From: GCA-2684655 sp045105235
Lineage (GTDB): Bacteria > Planctomycetota > UBA1135 > UBA2386
Length of the DNA: 64,000 nucleotides
Direction: 5' to 3'
NCBI GenBank assembly: GCA_045105235.1
Contig: JBGCDH010000019.1
Location: 37,860-101,859, forward strand
A program made the position numbers and the translations under genes. Below are positions 1 through 8,716 of this stretch, in pieces. Positions within the stretch are counted from its first letter, which is position 1; each line of letters starts with the position of its first letter. The notes under the pieces were generated by a model, which was not told where the DNA came from, searched no databases, and saw only the letters and a program-made list of their open reading frames with translations.

Positions 1-1104
1 CTTGACGCCGTGGTGAACCTCGAAACGCTCCTTCAGGCCGCGCAGGATCGATACCGTGTCTTCGACAGACGGCTGATCAACGAGGACCGTTTGAAAGCGC
101 CGCTCGAGAGCCGCGTCTTTTTCAATGTATTGACGATACTCATCGAGAGTCGTCGCGCCGATGCAGTGCAGCTCGCCTCGCGCCAGCATGGGCTTGAGCA
201 TGTTGCCAGCATCCATGGCGCCATCCGCCTTACCGGCGCCAACGATCGTGTGCAGTTCATCGATAAACAGCAGGATGCGTCCGTCGCTGCTCTTGATCTC
301 GTTGAGAACAGCTTTGAGCCGCTCTTCGAACTCGCCGCGATACTTTGCACCCGCGACAAGGCTTCCCATATCGAGCGCGAACACGGTCTTGTCCTTGAGG
401 CCTTCCGGCACATCGCCGCGCACGATGCGCTGCGCCAGTCCTTCGGCGATGGCGGTCTTGCCGACGCCCGGCTCACCAATCAGGACCGGGTTGTTCTTGG
501 TCTTGCGCGACAGGATGCGGATGACGCGGCGAATCTCATCGTCGCGCCCGATCACCGGGTCGAGCTTTTGCTGCTTGACCATCTGCACGAGATCCCGCCC
601 GTAGCGCTCGAGCGCTTCGTAGGTCGCCTCTGGGTTGGCGCTCTGCACCCGCTGATTGCCGCGCACTTCTTGCAGAGAGCTCAGGAACCCGGCCTCGTCG
701 ATCGCAAACGTGCGGAACAGATCGGCAAGGTCTCCCTTGGCGCTAGCCATCAGCGCGAGGAACAGGTGCTCGACCGAGACATACTCGTCGCGCATCGTGC
801 TCGCCCGCTGCTCTGCGGCTGCCAAGATCTCGGCCAACTCCTGCGTCAGGAAGATCTTGTCGGGCGCGTAGCCAGGCCCGGACATCTTCGGGAGCTTCTT
901 GAGTTCGGCCTCAACAGCGCCCGCCACGACGTCGAGCGGCACGTTGCGCCGCTGCAGCAAACGGGCCACGAGTCCGTCAGAATCGCTGAGCAAAGCCAGC
1001 AGCAGGTGGCGCGGCTCGACTTGCTGGTGGCCGAACTCGACGGCCCGTTGCTGGGCGTGCTGCAGGATCTCCTGCGATTTCTGGGTGAGCTTGTTCATGT
1101 CCAT
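1..1104 (-). CDS. clpB: ATP-dependent disaggregase ClpB, N-terminal part (cut by window edge)
   Basis: Hsp100 AAA+ chaperone that works with DnaK to pull apart aggregated protein in the cytoplasm. The 368 residues visible start MDMNKLTQKS and contain two Clp-N repeats (about residues 5-150), then the first AAA+ domain with Walker A GEPGVGKT and Walker B LLFIDELH, and the segment LERRFQ, which carries the usual arginine finger. The gene runs off position 1 in frame, so roughly the last 500 residues (rest of D1, coiled-coil M domain, D2) lie outside. The start at 1104 is preceded by AAAGAGG at a good distance; an ATG two codons later is possible. A 186-base gap separates it from the SUKH gene upstream, so it probably has its own promoter. 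Confidence 0.95.
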   Translation of the reverse strand, partial: MDMNKLTQKSQEILQHAQQRAVEFGHQQVEPRHLLLALLSDSDGLVARLLQRRNVPLDVVAGAVEAELKKLPKMSGPGYAPDKIFLTQELAEILAAAEQRASTMRDEYVSVEHLFLALMASAKGDLADLFRTFAIDEAGFLSSLQEVRGNQRVQSANPEATYEALERYGRDLVQMVKQQKLDPVIGRDDEIRRVIRILSRKTKNNPVLIGEPGVGKTAIAEGLAQRIVRGDVPEGLKDKTVFALDMGSLVAGAKYRGEFEERLKAVLNEIKSSDGRILLFIDELHTIVGAGKADGAMDAGNMLKPMLARGELHCIGATTLDEYRQYIEKDAALERRFQTVLVDQPSVEDTVSILRGLKERFEVHHGVK

Positions 1105-1290
1105 GGGCGACCTCTTTGGGTTGGTGATACCCCATCTATGCGAGCCGCGTGCCGAAGCCGCCAGGAACCCATAAACCCTTCTAATGAATACGCTTAAACA
1201 TCGTCACCACAGACTCTACCCGGCCGCCAGGACTGCCATAATGGCGCAACTGAGCCACAAGCGCCATCCTGTCACCCAAGCCAGACACCG

Positions 1291-1794
1291 CTAGCCCGCA
1301 AAGACGGCGTCGACGGCGTCGACAGTCCACTGCAGATCGCCCGTGTCGACCTTCCATACGGCAAGCTCGAACGGGCCGTCGTCCCGCCGTCGCAGCATCA
1401 CCAGCCTGTCGCCCGAACCGTCTTCGCCAATCGCGATCGCCGTCACCGGGAACCCACCCAGCAAACGCGCCAGCTCGGTTTGCCGACATACGTGGTCCCA
1501 GGTTGGCCCGATACGGTTCGGCTCGCTGTCATCCGCGACCGGATAGAGGTCCCACCAGGTATCCCCGATCTCTACGCTGCCGCCATTCTCGCTCAGTAGC
1601 CGGGCACGGTAGGTCGGCGGAAACTCAATGCCGAGTCTCACTTCTGCGGCGCGAATGCAGGACTCCGGCGGGGGCTTTAGCACGCCGGGCCTTCGTCGAA
1701 CCGCCCCGACCGGATGCACCCAGTTGCAAAGCCCAGCGAAAGCTCGCTCGCGGCACGCGATCGCTTCGGCAGGGCACCTTATACCTTTCGTCAT
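1291..1794 (-). CDS. SMI1/KNR4 (SUKH) family protein
   Basis: A 167-residue protein with the SUKH signature in its middle: RAAEVRLGIEFPPTYR, then LLSENGG, and later WWDLYPV and a C-terminal strand/helix region. Bacterial SUKH proteins are often immunity proteins against contact-dependent or polymorphic toxins, but many are orphans and no toxin gene is visible here. The ATG at 1794 overlaps the ATG of the divergent selenoprotein gene by two bases and has only a poor ribosome site; a GTG at 1719 just before the domain is a plausible alternative start. The nearby LRR-DUF1963 gene belongs to another class often seen in immunity loci. Function is inferred from family only. Confidence 0.7.
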   Translation of the reverse strand: MTKGIRCPAEAIACRERAFAGLCNWVHPVGAVRRRPGVLKPPPESCIRAAEVRLGIEFPPTYRARLLSENGGSVEIGDTWWDLYPVADDSEPNRIGPTWDHVCRQTELARLLGGFPVTAIAIGEDGSGDRLVMLRRRDDGPFELAVWKVDTGDLQWTVDAVDAVFAG

Positions 1795-3106
1795 GCGCCC
1801 CTCGCTGCCAGCCGGCTTCCCTTCGGCCCTTCGCCAAACGCTCTACCTCGCGCTGGTCGCAGCTGCCGCCAGCCTCCTTAGCTCTCTCAGGGCACAAGCC
1901 ACCCCCAAGCTTCGCTGGCACTCCGATCTCGAAGCCGCGCGAACACTCGCCCATCAACAAGACAAGCCGCTGTTCGTCGTCTTTCGATGCGAGCGCTGAC
2001 GAGACTGCAGCGACCTGTACGGACAGTTGGTCCGTGCGCCCGAGCAGCTGCGCAAGGCAGCTACGCCGTATGTGTCTGTCCGCGTAACCGACATGCAGTC
2101 CGTCGACATCGACGCGATTCGTTTCGACTTTGACCTGACGCTCGCGGTCGTGCTGATGCACCCGCACGGAACCATCTACCATCGCTACGGCAGCCGCCCC
2201 GCCGACGGGCCAACAGCCTGGTCTTCGGTTGACGGCCTTTGCACGCTTCTTAAGGAGTCAATACCGGAGCACGCGGCCCACGTGGCGGCACGGGTGAAAC
2301 ACGGTGTCGACACCCTGCCCAAGTGGACCCCGGCAATCGATCGGCCGGCTCTTCAACACTTCTTGGGCGACCGCCAGCGACCAAACTGCATCCACTGCCA
2401 CACCATCCACGAGAGCCAGCAGCGCTACGCGCGCGCCCAGGGAAGCTGGCGAAAGGAGGATCGCTGGCTCTACCCCGAACCGGCGCGCATCGGCCTGCAA
2501 ATGCAGGCGAAAGACCAAAGCCTGATCGCAACCGTCCAGGAAGGCTCCAGCGCGGCAGAGGCAGGCTTGCGTGCCGGCGATCGCATCCTCGGCATGGGTC
2601 GGCAACCGCGCGTGCTCACGATCGCGGACATGATGTGGGCGCTGCACGGCCTCAAGTCAGGACCGACAATGCTTGCGACAACCTACCAGCGAAGCGGCGA
2701 GACCCGCGACACCGAGCTGAAGCTGCGGGCGAACTGGAAAGTCGTCGACGCCGAGCAATACGCTTGGCGGCCCTACAAATGGGGCCTCTCGCCGGCACCC
2801 GGCTTCGGCGGACCGGCGCTAGACTCAGGCGCCAAGCGATCCCTCGGCCTGGACACAGACTCCTTCGCGTTTCGCGTGCAGTACATGGTGACCTGGGGCC
2901 CCGACGCGCACCGAGGACGCGCAGTTGCCAAGGCCGGCTTGCGCAAGGGCGACGTGGTCATTTCCTTTGCCGGCAAGAGCGACTTCGCCTCCATCGATCA
3001 TTTCCACGCTTGGGTGCGGCTAGGTCACGATGCGGGCGAGCTCGTCGAAATCGAGATCCATCGCGACGGACACAGGCAAACTCTCCGATACAAGCTTCCG
3101 AAATAG
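1793..3106 (+). CDS. Thioredoxin-like/PDZ selenoprotein with in-frame TGA (Sec69)
   Basis: Read with the TGA at 1997-1999 as selenocysteine, this is one 437-residue protein. Residues 1-35 form a signal peptide (hydrophobic LYLALVAAAASLL); a short thioredoxin-like segment follows, KPLFVVFRCERU, where C66-E-R-U69 is a CxxU redox pair after the FVVF beta strand. C72 follows. A CxxCH motif (NCIHCH, encoded near 2386-2403) could bind haem or act as a second thiol pair. Two PDZ-like regions follow, the first with GLRAGDRILGM and the second with GLRKGDVVISF. Upstream and downstream parts are in the same frame and join without overlap, and a SECIS-like hairpin lies 16 bases after the TGA. I recall planctomycete Trx/PDZ (seleno)proteins of this layout. 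Without Sec insertion only a 68-residue peptide would be made. A pseudogene is the alternative. Substrate unknown; export to periplasm is inferred. Confidence 0.82.
1997..1999 (+). other. Probable selenocysteine codon (UGA)
   Basis: In-frame TGA between GAG CGC and CGA GAC. It occupies the second position of a C-x-x-C type motif (C-E-R-U), the usual place of Sec in thioredoxin-fold selenoproteins. Both flanking coding parts share this frame. Confidence 0.78.
2016..2038 (+). promoter_or_regulatory. Candidate bacterial SECIS element
   Basis: The left arm TGTACGGAC (2016-2024) pairs with the right arm GTCCGTGCG (2030-2038): six Watson-Crick pairs next to the loop, then three more including two U-G wobbles. 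The 5-base loop AGTTG has G as its second base and lies 25-29 bases after the UGA. This fits the known bacterial SECIS consensus (apical loop about 16-37 bases downstream, stem of at least 4 pairs, G in the first two loop positions). Such a hairpin recruits SelB with Sec-tRNA. Confidence 0.7.
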
Positions 3107-3133
3107 CCGCAGCCGCACCGACTCACACCCGCC

Positions 3134-5767
3134 ATGAACGTCGAGACCAACACCTACCGCTTGGAAGCAGCAGATCTGTTTACAGGGCAGCTGATTGAGT
3201 TCGAAGGCGGCAGCATTTGGGATGCCACAGCCGAACGAAGCGTGCAGGTTCCGATCTTCAACTTCGCGCTGAGCGAGATCGTCGACCTTGTGGAAGAGTA
3301 CGGAGGAAGCGGCGACGGCGACTTCTACGACCAAGCAGTGCGTCGCTACTTTGCCATCAAGCGGCCGGGCGTGCTTCAGCATGAAGACAGCGAAATCGAA
3401 GTTGCCGGCCTACGCGCCTTGGTTCGCAGCTCGATCTCCAACGCAAAGACACCGCAAGGCGAAGGCGAGCGATGGCACCTGTTCGTCAACATCCGCCTCA
3501 ACGACGTCTTCATGCAGGAGTTCTCGGCCGACTGCGCGCTGTCGGTCCGCGGCGTCTACGAACCGCTCTTTTGGCAGGCGATCCACAGCATCCGCTGGCA
3601 CGGCGATCACCGCAAGGCGATCGACCGCCAAGAGGCTGCGCGCGCCGAGCAGTACGCGCGCATCGACGCTCTTACCAAACGGATGGAAAACGTTGAGCGC
3701 ACGGCGTCGGCCGCAGCGGGCGCGGGCGCGGGCGCACCTAAGCCTGCTCCGCCCGAGATCCCAGCCTTCCAGCCAACAAGCGATGGCCAACCGCGCCTGA
3801 CGCTCAACGGGCTGCCGTTTGCGATCGACAACGAGGAAACGGCCTGGTCGATCTCCAAGCTCGGACGCGACCTAACAATCAAGATCGCCGGATCGCTCGC
3901 AGACGGGGCACAAACCGAGCAGACCTCTCTCATCGATGACGCGCGCTGGCCTCTGGTTATCTGGCTCTGCCTGCGCGACGTCTATCGCCCGGACGGCGTG
4001 CCGACCACCAAGCGGCGCTTTGAAAAAGGCAGAACCAAGCGGGCAACGATCCGCCTTGAGGGAGTTGGCTACGGCGTCGAGTTTGCCGGCGAAGCAACGA
4101 CCCAGGACGGCTGGGTATCGCTGCAAGGACACCTGGGCCGTTCTTACGAAGAGGGGCCGGGCGAGCCTCTGGACGTGCGCATTCGGCTGGACCCGAACAC
4201 GCTCGACTGGAGCCGCTACGCATTTGGAACCCTCGCAGAACTCGATGCTGCGCCGTCGGAGACCCTTCGCTTTGTCCGGCTCGACCACGAAGAGCTCGCC
4301 ACGCTGCCAGCAACAGTGCTCGCGGCGCCACACCTCGAAGAGCTAACGGTCTGGCGAGGCGGATACAGCGCCGGGCGCATGGACGCCACGTCCACGCCGC
4401 GGCTTGAGGTGCCTGCCGATCTCGCCAAGCTCAGCAACTTGCGAGAGCTGCGACTGAGCAATTACCGCATCGACTCCATGCCCGACCTTGGCACGCTGCG
4501 GACATTGACGCGCGTCACCATTGAGAACGCACATCTCAAGCACTTCCCCGAGGGCCTGCTGTCGCTGCCACACCTGCGATTTGTTTCCCTGTCGGGAAAC
4601 GACCTGACAAGCCTGCCGACAAAAGGCATCGAGTGCCCAGAACTCGAGCGGATCACCTTGGTCGACAACCAACTGCGCGACCTACCGCCAGAGCTGTTCA
4701 CACAACCCAAACTCAAGTCCCTCGACCTTCGAGAAAACCCTTGGCACGACCTGCCAGATGCATGCAGCGACGAACGCTTCGACATCGGGCTGGATCTTGA
4801 CGACAAGCGACGCCTGCTCGACTTCACATACAAAGGTGCCGACGGGCACGGACTGATCGACTGGAATGATGCAGCCTACGCTGCAGAGGGCGCGCCCAAG
4901 CTGCGCGAGCAGCTCGACGAGTTTTGCGAACACCCCGAACTGCGCGCGCACCGCAAAGCCATTCGCCTGCTGGCGCGGCGTTCGATTGGATTCCAGCACG
5001 CGGAGCCCGAGGACTACGCGCAACTAGGCAACCATCGCTTCGGCGGCATGCCCGATCTACCAGCAGGCCTCCCCTACCCGCGATTTGGCAACAACGAAGC
5101 CGAAGGCAAGAGCGACTACGCGTACGAGTTCTTGGCTCAAATCAATCTCGACGACATCGCGCCGCTGCAGGACTACTTGCCGCGGCGAGGCATGCTCTAC
5201 TTTTTTCTGACGACCATCCACAACGTCTACGACGGCGGGCGGGCAGCTGGCAAAGTACTTCACTATGTGCCGCCGTCAGGCGACCGCCCGGTATCCGACA
5301 GCCTTGCTTCGGGATGCGACTGCCAGCTTGAAGCCCGCGACTACTTTGAGATGATGAAGCCGTGCTACGACGGCTTCCGCGCCACGGCGCACGCGGCCAT
5401 TTCGTTCCCGTCGATGTATAGCGCGAACCAGAACTCGCACCTTTTTCGCGGCGAAGCCAGCAGCCTGCGCGACGACAAGAGCTTCCTCGACGACAACGCC
5501 GGCGAGCTGCTCACGGAGCCGCTGCGAGCGCAGTTCCCGCACCAGCACGAGATCGCAGGCTACGGTTTCAGCCAGCACGAGCAGCCCGAGCTGCAGACCG
5601 CACTAAGCCAACGCGGCAACCCCGAGGACTGGCTCATCCTGCTCAAAGTCACATCCACAGGCGACTTTCAGTGGGGCGATGCGGGCGAACTGTTTTTTGT
5701 GATCCACAAAAGCGACCTCGCGAAGGGCGACTTTTCGAACGTCTACTGCACGATGGAAAGCAGCTGA
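3134..5767 (+). CDS. Leucine-rich-repeat protein with C-terminal DUF1963 (YwqG-like) domain
   Basis: A cytoplasmic 877-residue protein without a signal peptide. Residues 1-190 are an uncharacterised N-terminal domain ending in a predicted coiled coil (KRMENVERT) and an Ala/Gly linker. Residues 200-390 form a further unassigned region. About residues 400-560 hold LRRs such as LSNLRELRLSNYRIDSMPDL and LPHLRFVSLSGNDLTSLP. From about 610 to the end the DUF1963 fold is seen: FGGMPDLPAGLPYP, FLAQINLDDI, GMLYFFL and ILLKVTS...WGDAGELFFVI. DUF1963 proteins are frequent in immunity loci of polymorphic toxins, alongside SUKH proteins like the one at 1291-1794. It starts 27 bases after the selenoprotein gene and may be co-transcribed with it. 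Molecular role unknown. Confidence 0.8.
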   Translation: MNVETNTYRLEAADLFTGQLIEFEGGSIWDATAERSVQVPIFNFALSEIVDLVEEYGGSGDGDFYDQAVRRYFAIKRPGVLQHEDSEIEVAGLRALVRSSISNAKTPQGEGERWHLFVNIRLNDVFMQEFSADCALSVRGVYEPLFWQAIHSIRWHGDHRKAIDRQEAARAEQYARIDALTKRMENVERTASAAAGAGAGAPKPAPPEIPAFQPTSDGQPRLTLNGLPFAIDNEETAWSISKLGRDLTIKIAGSLADGAQTEQTSLIDDARWPLVIWLCLRDVYRPDGVPTTKRRFEKGRTKRATIRLEGVGYGVEFAGEATTQDGWVSLQGHLGRSYEEGPGEPLDVRIRLDPNTLDWSRYAFGTLAELDAAPSETLRFVRLDHEELATLPATVLAAPHLEELTVWRGGYSAGRMDATSTPRLEVPADLAKLSNLRELRLSNYRIDSMPDLGTLRTLTRVTIENAHLKHFPEGLLSLPHLRFVSLSGNDLTSLPTKGIECPELERITLVDNQLRDLPPELFTQPKLKSLDLRENPWHDLPDACSDERFDIGLDLDDKRRLLDFTYKGADGHGLIDWNDAAYAAEGAPKLREQLDEFCEHPELRAHRKAIRLLARRSIGFQHAEPEDYAQLGNHRFGGMPDLPAGLPYPRFGNNEAEGKSDYAYEFLAQINLDDIAPLQDYLPRRGMLYFFLTTIHNVYDGGRAAGKVLHYVPPSGDRPVSDSLASGCDCQLEARDYFEMMKPCYDGFRATAHAAISFPSMYSANQNSHLFRGEASSLRDDKSFLDDNAGELLTEPLRAQFPHQHEIAGYGFSQHEQPELQTALSQRGNPEDWLILLKVTSTGDFQWGDAGELFFVIHKSDLAKGDFSNVYCTMESS

Positions 5768-5795
5768 GTCGCGCGGCATCCATGGTGCTGCTGCA

Positions 5796-7070
5796 TCACT
5801 CGTGCAGCGCGATCGGCGCCAAGCCTGCAAGCACCGCCATCCGCGCACGGATACGCTGGGCGTCGACCAAGCGCGCCGCGCGAGCTGTCGCGAGAAACTC
5901 ATCCGTGCTCGCCGCGACGGCCAGCATCTTTTGCATTGCGGGGTCAAAGACGCTGTGGGTCCAAGCGACGCTAGGGTCATAGGTATTGGACCAAAGAGGA
6001 GCAGGCAGCGCAGCGGCCGTCTTGGCGACCGTGTCGACAACGGCAACGGGATCGCCGTCATGAACCGCGAGCACCATCCAGACCTGTTCGCGCAGCGAGT
6101 AGCCGCTTTGCTTCTCTTCGTAGCGACGCAGGCGCGCGGGCAGCGGAACGTCCGGCGGCAGCAACAGCGAAAGCGCCACGGCCTCACGAAACGCACGATA
6201 CTGGCGATAGGTAAGAAACGCAGCGTGGAGCGCATCGTGGGACGCATCGAGGCTCTTGCGCACGGCCTTGCTCGCGTCGCTACGGCCTCGGGCGAACGTC
6301 TCTACGAAGTCGCCGAGCATGGCGTCGTAGAAAAACACGCTGTCGCTTGTGCCTGCGGTGCGGTCGAGAGCCTGATAGAACGACTCATCCCCGTTGCGCC
6401 AGGACTCTAGGAAAACCGCAAACTCATCGGCACTCCGATCGCTGTCTAGGCGCGCGAGCAGCTCGACGAACGCATAGTCCGAACGCGGCAGCATGCCAAG
6501 CGACGCCAGCCTGACTGGAACCTCGCGCTCGAGTTCCTGCTGGTCGCGGCGCTTCTTGGACGCACGCCGCACGGTTTCACAGCCGAACTCGTAGGCGACC
6601 GACGACGGTAGCTCCCAGCCATTGAGATCGGATTTGCCCGAACCTCCCTTCGACCGTTTGATCTTGCCGCTTTTTCCGCGCCGCGACGTAAGACTCTGCT
6701 TCAACCTCTGCTCGCCCCGCTCGACAGCGGCTGCGACGCCCACAAAATGGCTGCCGGCGAGTTCGCTCGACACGACCTGCAGCTCGGTGACGAGCGCGGA
6801 CTGGGCGCGCTTGGACTTGCCCTGAGTGGCTTCGACGACACTGCGCGAAAACTCCATCGCGGCGGCGGCGTCGCCTGCAGGTGGATTGCCGGCCACAGGA
6901 TTGCCAGCCACCGGATTGCCAGCCACCGGATTGCCAGCAGACTGGGCGACCAAAGCGGGCAGGCCGCCAAAGACGCCGGCCGCCAGCAGCGCCAAAGGCC
7001 GCAATCGCGCCGCTCGCGGAGCAACCTCTGCGGGGCACACGGCACGACACGACTTCGAAGTTGTTCTCAT
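5796..7070 (-). CDS. Secreted hypothetical protein with AGNPV minisatellite
   Basis: Not recognised. From the ATG at 7070 the protein has 424 residues: a basic start (MRTTSKSCR), a hydrophobic signal segment (LRPLALLAAGVFGG) ending near ALVAQS, then four tandem AGNPV-type pentapeptides, a Lys/Arg-rich linker (RRGKSGKIKRSKGG) and a mostly helical domain of about 270 residues ending PIALHE. A GTG at 7112 would add 14 residues before the signal peptide and is less likely. It converges on the LRR-DUF1963 gene with only 28 bases between the stops. Probably periplasmic or cell-surface; no catalytic motif is apparent. Confidence 0.65.
   Translation of the reverse strand: MRTTSKSCRAVCPAEVAPRAARLRPLALLAAGVFGGLPALVAQSAGNPVAGNPVAGNPVAGNPPAGDAAAAMEFSRSVVEATQGKSKRAQSALVTELQVVSSELAGSHFVGVAAAVERGEQRLKQSLTSRRGKSGKIKRSKGGSGKSDLNGWELPSSVAYEFGCETVRRASKKRRDQQELEREVPVRLASLGMLPRSDYAFVELLARLDSDRSADEFAVFLESWRNGDESFYQALDRTAGTSDSVFFYDAMLGDFVETFARGRSDASKAVRKSLDASHDALHAAFLTYRQYRAFREAVALSLLLPPDVPLPARLRRYEEKQSGYSLREQVWMVLAVHDGDPVAVVDTVAKTAAALPAPLWSNTYDPSVAWTHSVFDPAMQKMLAVAASTDEFLATARAARLVDAQRIRARMAVLAGLAPIALHE
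6883..6957. repeat. 15-bp tandem repeat coding for AGNPV units
   Basis: GGATTGCC recurs at 6883, 6898, 6913, 6928 and 6943, a 15-base period with one or two substitutions between units. On the minus strand it encodes AGNPV repeats just after the signal peptide of the secreted protein. The period is a multiple of three, so copy changes would keep the frame. Confidence 0.9.
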
Positions 7071-7381
7071 TTTCCCGTTGTTCGCCCTCTCTCGGACCGA
7101 ATCTGCCGGCACGACGTCCTAGACGCGCCACAGAACGACATCCCACCGTCGAAGTTCCAAGTTCGACACTTCTGATACGTCCGGCCCTTCCCGACGCGCA
7201 CCGGGGCCTACGACGAGCCCCGGCCAGTATTCGCGGCCGAGAACCCCGTCGCTCCGGCGCAACCGACCGCAAAGCCCTACATCGGCACAAGCAGACGCGC
7301 AGCAAAGCGCTACTCTTGGCACCGCAGATCCAAAACTCGACTCGTCCCTGTACTGCAACGCCCTCTCCCCCATCGAGAAAT
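7071..7381. other. Divergent intergenic region
   Basis: This 311-base gap separates two divergent genes and should hold both promoters. I see no convincing sigma-70 boxes, hairpin or small gene. The oxidoreductase start at 7382 has only a weak GAG as ribosome site. Confidence 0.4.
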
Positions 7382-8680
7382 ATGGCAAAGCCCACACGCC
7401 GCACGTTCCTGGCAACCTCTTCTTCCGCGCTGATCGGCTCACAGGTCGCGAGCGCCGCGATGACGCCGCACATCTCCTCGCGCGACACGATCCGTGTTGC
7501 TCTGGTTGGCTGCGGCGGCCGCGGCACCGGCGCCGTTGGCCAGATCTTCAACACCAAGGGCAACACCCGACTGGTTGCGGTAGCCGACGCGTTTGAGAAC
7601 AAAGCCCGCCAAGCGGTCGAGGCTCTTACCGAGCACGCCGAAGACAAGGTCGGCGTCGGCGAGGATCAGATCTTTCACGGCGTCGACGCGTTCAAGAAGG
7701 CGATCGACAGCGATTGTGATCTGGTCGTGATCGCAACGCCACCGGGCTTCAAGCCGGTGCACTTTGACTACGCCGTCGCCAACAACAAGCACGTCTTCAT
7801 GGAGAAGCCGGTCGCAACCGACGCGCCCGGCGTGCGCCGCGTGCTCAAGGCCGTCGAAAAGTCCAAGAAGCAAAACCTGATGGTCGCGATCGGCCTCCAG
7901 CGGCGGCACGAGCCGCAGTATATGGAGACCATCCAGCGCGTGCACGACGGCGCCATTGGCGATGTCGTGCTGTCCCGCGTCTACTGGAACGGCGGCGGCA
8001 TCTGGTATCGCCCCCGCAAGCCGGACCAGACCGAGATGGGGTTCCAGTGCAACAACTGGTACCACTTCAACTGGATCTGCGGCGACCAGATCGTCGAGCA
8101 GCACATCCACAACCTCGACGTCGGTTGCTGGGCGAAGGGCTCGTATCCGATCAAGTGCAACGGCATGGGCGGCCGCGCGATGCGCATGGACGGCGACCGC
8201 AGCAAGTCGCAGATCTTCGACCACACCTTCTGCGAATACACCTTCGCCGACGGCTCAAAGATGTACAGCCAGGGTCGTCACCTGCGCGGTGGCTGGACGC
8301 AGGTCAACGAGTTCTTGCACGGCACCAAGGGCACCGCGGTGCCGTCCGGCAGCATCTCGGGCCCCAACGCCTGGAGCTTCAAAGGCAAGCGCAAGGGCGG
8401 CCACCAGCAGGAGCAACACGACATGATCGAGGCGCTGTCCCGCGGCGAGATCTACAACGAAGGCGAATACGGCGCGATGTCGACCTTTACCGCGATCCTC
8501 GGCCGCGAAGCCTGCTACTCCGGCAAGGAAATCAAGTGGGACGAGCTGCTGGCGCGCGGGCGCGAGCTCGCGCCGGGCATCGACAACTACACGATGGACT
8601 CGACGCCGCCGACCATGCCCAACAAGAGCGGCCTCTACCCCGTGCCTGTCCCGGGCAAGTACAGCCCGTTCGCCGACTAG
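7382..8680 (+). CDS. Gfo/Idh/MocA family oxidoreductase with Tat signal
   Basis: NAD(P)-dependent sugar oxidoreductase, 432 residues. It begins MAKPTRRTFLATSSSALIG, a twin-arginine signal, so it is folded with cofactor before export. The Rossmann motif RVALVGCGGRGTG is at about residues 38-50, the family's EKPV motif at 141-144, and the conserved region with catalytic-type His (GDQIVEQHIHNLD) near residue 240. In planctomycetes and Bacteroidota such exported enzymes interconvert sugars and 3-keto sugars, often with the cofactor cycling on the enzyme. Neighbours (SASA esterase, isomerase/epimerase, DUF1080-ThuA protein) support a role in glycoside breakdown. The start is fixed by the Tat motif. 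The exact substrate cannot be read from sequence. Confidence 0.9.
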   Translation: MAKPTRRTFLATSSSALIGSQVASAAMTPHISSRDTIRVALVGCGGRGTGAVGQIFNTKGNTRLVAVADAFENKARQAVEALTEHAEDKVGVGEDQIFHGVDAFKKAIDSDCDLVVIATPPGFKPVHFDYAVANNKHVFMEKPVATDAPGVRRVLKAVEKSKKQNLMVAIGLQRRHEPQYMETIQRVHDGAIGDVVLSRVYWNGGGIWYRPRKPDQTEMGFQCNNWYHFNWICGDQIVEQHIHNLDVGCWAKGSYPIKCNGMGGRAMRMDGDRSKSQIFDHTFCEYTFADGSKMYSQGRHLRGGWTQVNEFLHGTKGTAVPSGSISGPNAWSFKGKRKGGHQQEQHDMIEALSRGEIYNEGEYGAMSTFTAILGREACYSGKEIKWDELLARGRELAPGIDNYTMDSTPPTMPNKSGLYPVPVPGKYSPFAD

Positions 8681-8716
8681 CCCTATTCCCCTATTTGGCC
8701 CTATCTGGCGCCGCCG

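Noticed and set aside
10..1197. Long plus-strand open frame antisense to clpB
   Set aside because: The opposite strand has all ClpB motifs in frame; the plus reading is a high-GC shadow.
2027..3106. Separate gene starting at TTG 2027
   Set aside because: It would lack a signal peptide and begin inside a thioredoxin-like segment; Sec read-through from 1793 explains both parts better.
6883..6957. CRISPR-like direct repeats
   Set aside because: Period of 15 without spacers, in frame within a gene.
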